From positions 134,039,544 to 134,103,543 of the forward strand of contig OW121852.1 of the NCBI GenBank assembly GCA_933228895.1: a DNA stretch of 64,000 bases. The letters are read 5' to 3'. Made by a program: the position numbers and the translations under genes. The notes under the pieces were generated by a model that saw only the letters and a program-made list of their open reading frames with translations, was not told the origin of the DNA and searched no databases. Below, piece by piece: positions 62,919-64,000 of this stretch (position 1 is the first letter of the stretch; every line of letters begins with the position of its first letter). This DNA comes from Platycnemis pennipes (lineage: Eukaryota > Arthropoda > Insecta > Odonata > Platycnemididae).

Positions 62919-63329
62919 AATTAATTATTTCGCCCGTCTGCAGCTTAGTTCACCAAAATTTATGCAAAACATCCTAGTGAAATAAAAAAATCCACTTCTC
63001 AGGCTTCCACTCAAACTTGGATTTTTTCATCTGAATTCATTTCTCCCGCTGTTTTTTATCTAAAATTAACCATTTCGCCCGTCTGCAGCTCAGTTCACCA
63101 AAATTTATGCAAAACATCCTAGTGAAATAAAAAAATCCACTTCTCAGGCTTCCACTCAAACTTGGATTTTTTCATCTGAATTCATTTCTCCCGCTGTTTT
63201 TTATCTAAAATTAACCATTTCGCCCGTCTGCAGCTCAGTTCACCAAAATGTATGCAAAACATCCTAGTGAAATAAAAAAATCCACTTCTCAGGCTTCCAC
63301 TCAAACTTGGATTTTTTCATCTGAATTCA

Positions 63330-63776
63330 TTTCTTCCGCTGTTTTTATCTAAAATTAACCATTTCGCCCGTCTGCAGCTCAGTTCACCAAAGTTTATGCA
63401 AAACATCCTAGTGAAATAAAAAAATCCACTTCTCAAGCTTCCACTCAAACTTTGATTTTTTCATCTGAATTCATTTCTCCTGCTGTTTTTTATCTAAAAT
63501 TAACCATTTCGCTCGTCTGCAGCTCAAATCACCAAACTTTATGCAAAACATCCCAGTGAAATAAAAAAATCCACTTCTCAGGCTTCCACTCAAACTTGGA
63601 TTTTTTCATCTGAATTCATTTCTCCCGCTGTTTTTTGTCTAAAATTAATCATTTCGCCCGTCTGCAGCTCAGATCACAAAAATTTATGCAAAACATCCTA
63701 CTGAAATAAAAAATTACACTTCTCAGGCTTCCACTCAAACTTATATTTTTTTAATCTGAATTCATTTCTCTCGCTG
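63330..63776 (+). repeat. Marker cassette copy at the right edge (cgCTcg version)
   Basis: CGCTCG is at 63510. The cassette is complete up to CTCTCGCTG, but its last monomer then runs into an unusual T8 tract, the hybrid junction described separately. Confidence 0.9.
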
Positions 63777-63800
63777 TTTTTTTTCTAAAATTAACAATTT
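63777..63800 (+). other. Hybrid monomer junction in a T tract
   Basis: CTCTCGCTG from the marker cassette is followed by T8 and then CTAAAATTAACAATTTCG. Cassette monomers elsewhere continue with T6 ATCTAAAATTAACC; the CTAAAATTAACAA continuation belongs to the GCTGCTTTTTTTC type (for example 6232 and 18407). The exchange point is inside the T tract. Confidence 0.88.
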
Positions 63801-64000
63801 CGCCCGTCTGCAGCTCAGTTCACCAAAATTTATGCAAAACATCCTAGTGAAATAAAAAAATCCACTTCTCAGGCTTCCACTCAAACTTGGATTTTTTCAT
63901 CTGAATTCATTCCTCCCGCTGTTTTTTATCTAAAATTAACAATTTCGCCCGTCTGCAGCTCAGTTCACCAAAATTTATGCAAAACATCCTAGTGAAATAA

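Larger units (their letters stand above)
1..64000 (+). repeat. 145-bp PstI/EcoRI satellite array, about 441 monomers, head to tail
   Basis: CTGCAG recurs at 27, 172, 318, 463, 608, 753 and so on, and the same phase can be followed to 63953, so the period is 145 bp with rare 144- and 146-bp units. All monomers are in one orientation and nothing else interrupts them. The consensus has 37 C and 15 G on this strand, about 36% GC. Because 145 is not a multiple of three, any frame passes through all three phases of the monomer and meets stops quickly, which argues against coding. Long homogeneous arrays of this kind are known from eukaryotic centromeric, pericentromeric and subtelomeric heterochromatin; which applies here cannot be read from the sequence. 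The family and species were not recognised. Both ends lie inside the array, so its true length is unknown. Confidence 0.99.
62919..64000 (+). repeat. Right-edge satellite, partial last monomer
   Basis: Consensus-like monomers lead into the cassette at 63330-63776, then one hybrid monomer and ordinary CAATTTCG types. The last PstI site is at 63953, so the window ends 48 bp into a monomer and the array continues beyond it. Confidence 0.9.

Noticed and set aside
1..64000. CRISPR-like repeat-spacer array
   Set aside because: The period is filled completely by related sequence. There are no unique spacers, and variants are point changes shared between copies.
1..64000. Tandem-repeat protein gene
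   Set aside because: The monomer length is not a multiple of three and all six frames are closed within one or two monomers almost everywhere.
1..64000. Assignment to a named satellite family or species
   Set aside because: I do not recognise the monomer. A search against satellite databases and genome assemblies would be needed, and none could be run.

Overview
The whole 64 kb window is one uninterrupted, head-to-tail satellite DNA array. The monomer is 145 bp, AT-rich (52 G/C bases in my hand consensus, about 36% GC), and there are about 441 copies. Almost every monomer carries one PstI site (CTGCAG) and one EcoRI site (GAATTC). Every monomer lies in the same orientation, and the array runs off both window edges. 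I see no gene, RNA gene, transposon, telomere repeat, CRISPR array or unique sequence. The only longer open frame (16129-16338, minus strand, TTG start) exists because one base change removed the stop that normally falls in that frame. An array of this size and order is typical of eukaryotic heterochromatin (centromeric, pericentromeric or subtelomeric). I cannot name the species or place the array on a chromosome from the sequence.

The useful information is in the order of monomer variants. Private base changes let monomers be told apart, and they show large duplicated segments built by unequal exchange. Reading left to right: 1-5.4 kb matches 27.7-33.1 kb at a constant offset of 27,694 bp. 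3.0-9.7 kb matches 15.5-21.9 kb at offsets of 12,464 falling to 12,175 bp. 9.7-12.7 kb is a local series of 8- and 10-monomer repeats. 13.1-15.5 kb is a mosaic that ends in three identical-variant monomers. 21.0-29.1 kb is a tandem pair of 4,061-bp (28-monomer) units. 34.8-36.5 kb is a further, partial copy of that unit. 36.5-45.5 kb is a tandem pair of about 4,494 bp (31 monomers). 45.7-53.6 kb is a second tandem pair whose offset is again 4,061 bp; one copy has a 27-bp internal loss and the other lacks one whole monomer. 53.6-58.3 kb is a mosaic. 58.3-62.9 kb is a very similar pair of 2,322-bp (16-monomer) units. The right edge contains a hybrid monomer.

Marker monomers used for this map are: a 447-bp cassette of three distinctive monomers (11 copies plus one cut by the left edge); a PstI-less monomer (7 copies); and a monomer with an altered 3' third (7 copies). 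Each monomer also has a 10-bp inverted repeat with a 23-bp spacer, an AATAAA hexamer on the + strand, and a strong excess of C over G on the + strand. Whether any of these has a function is inference only.
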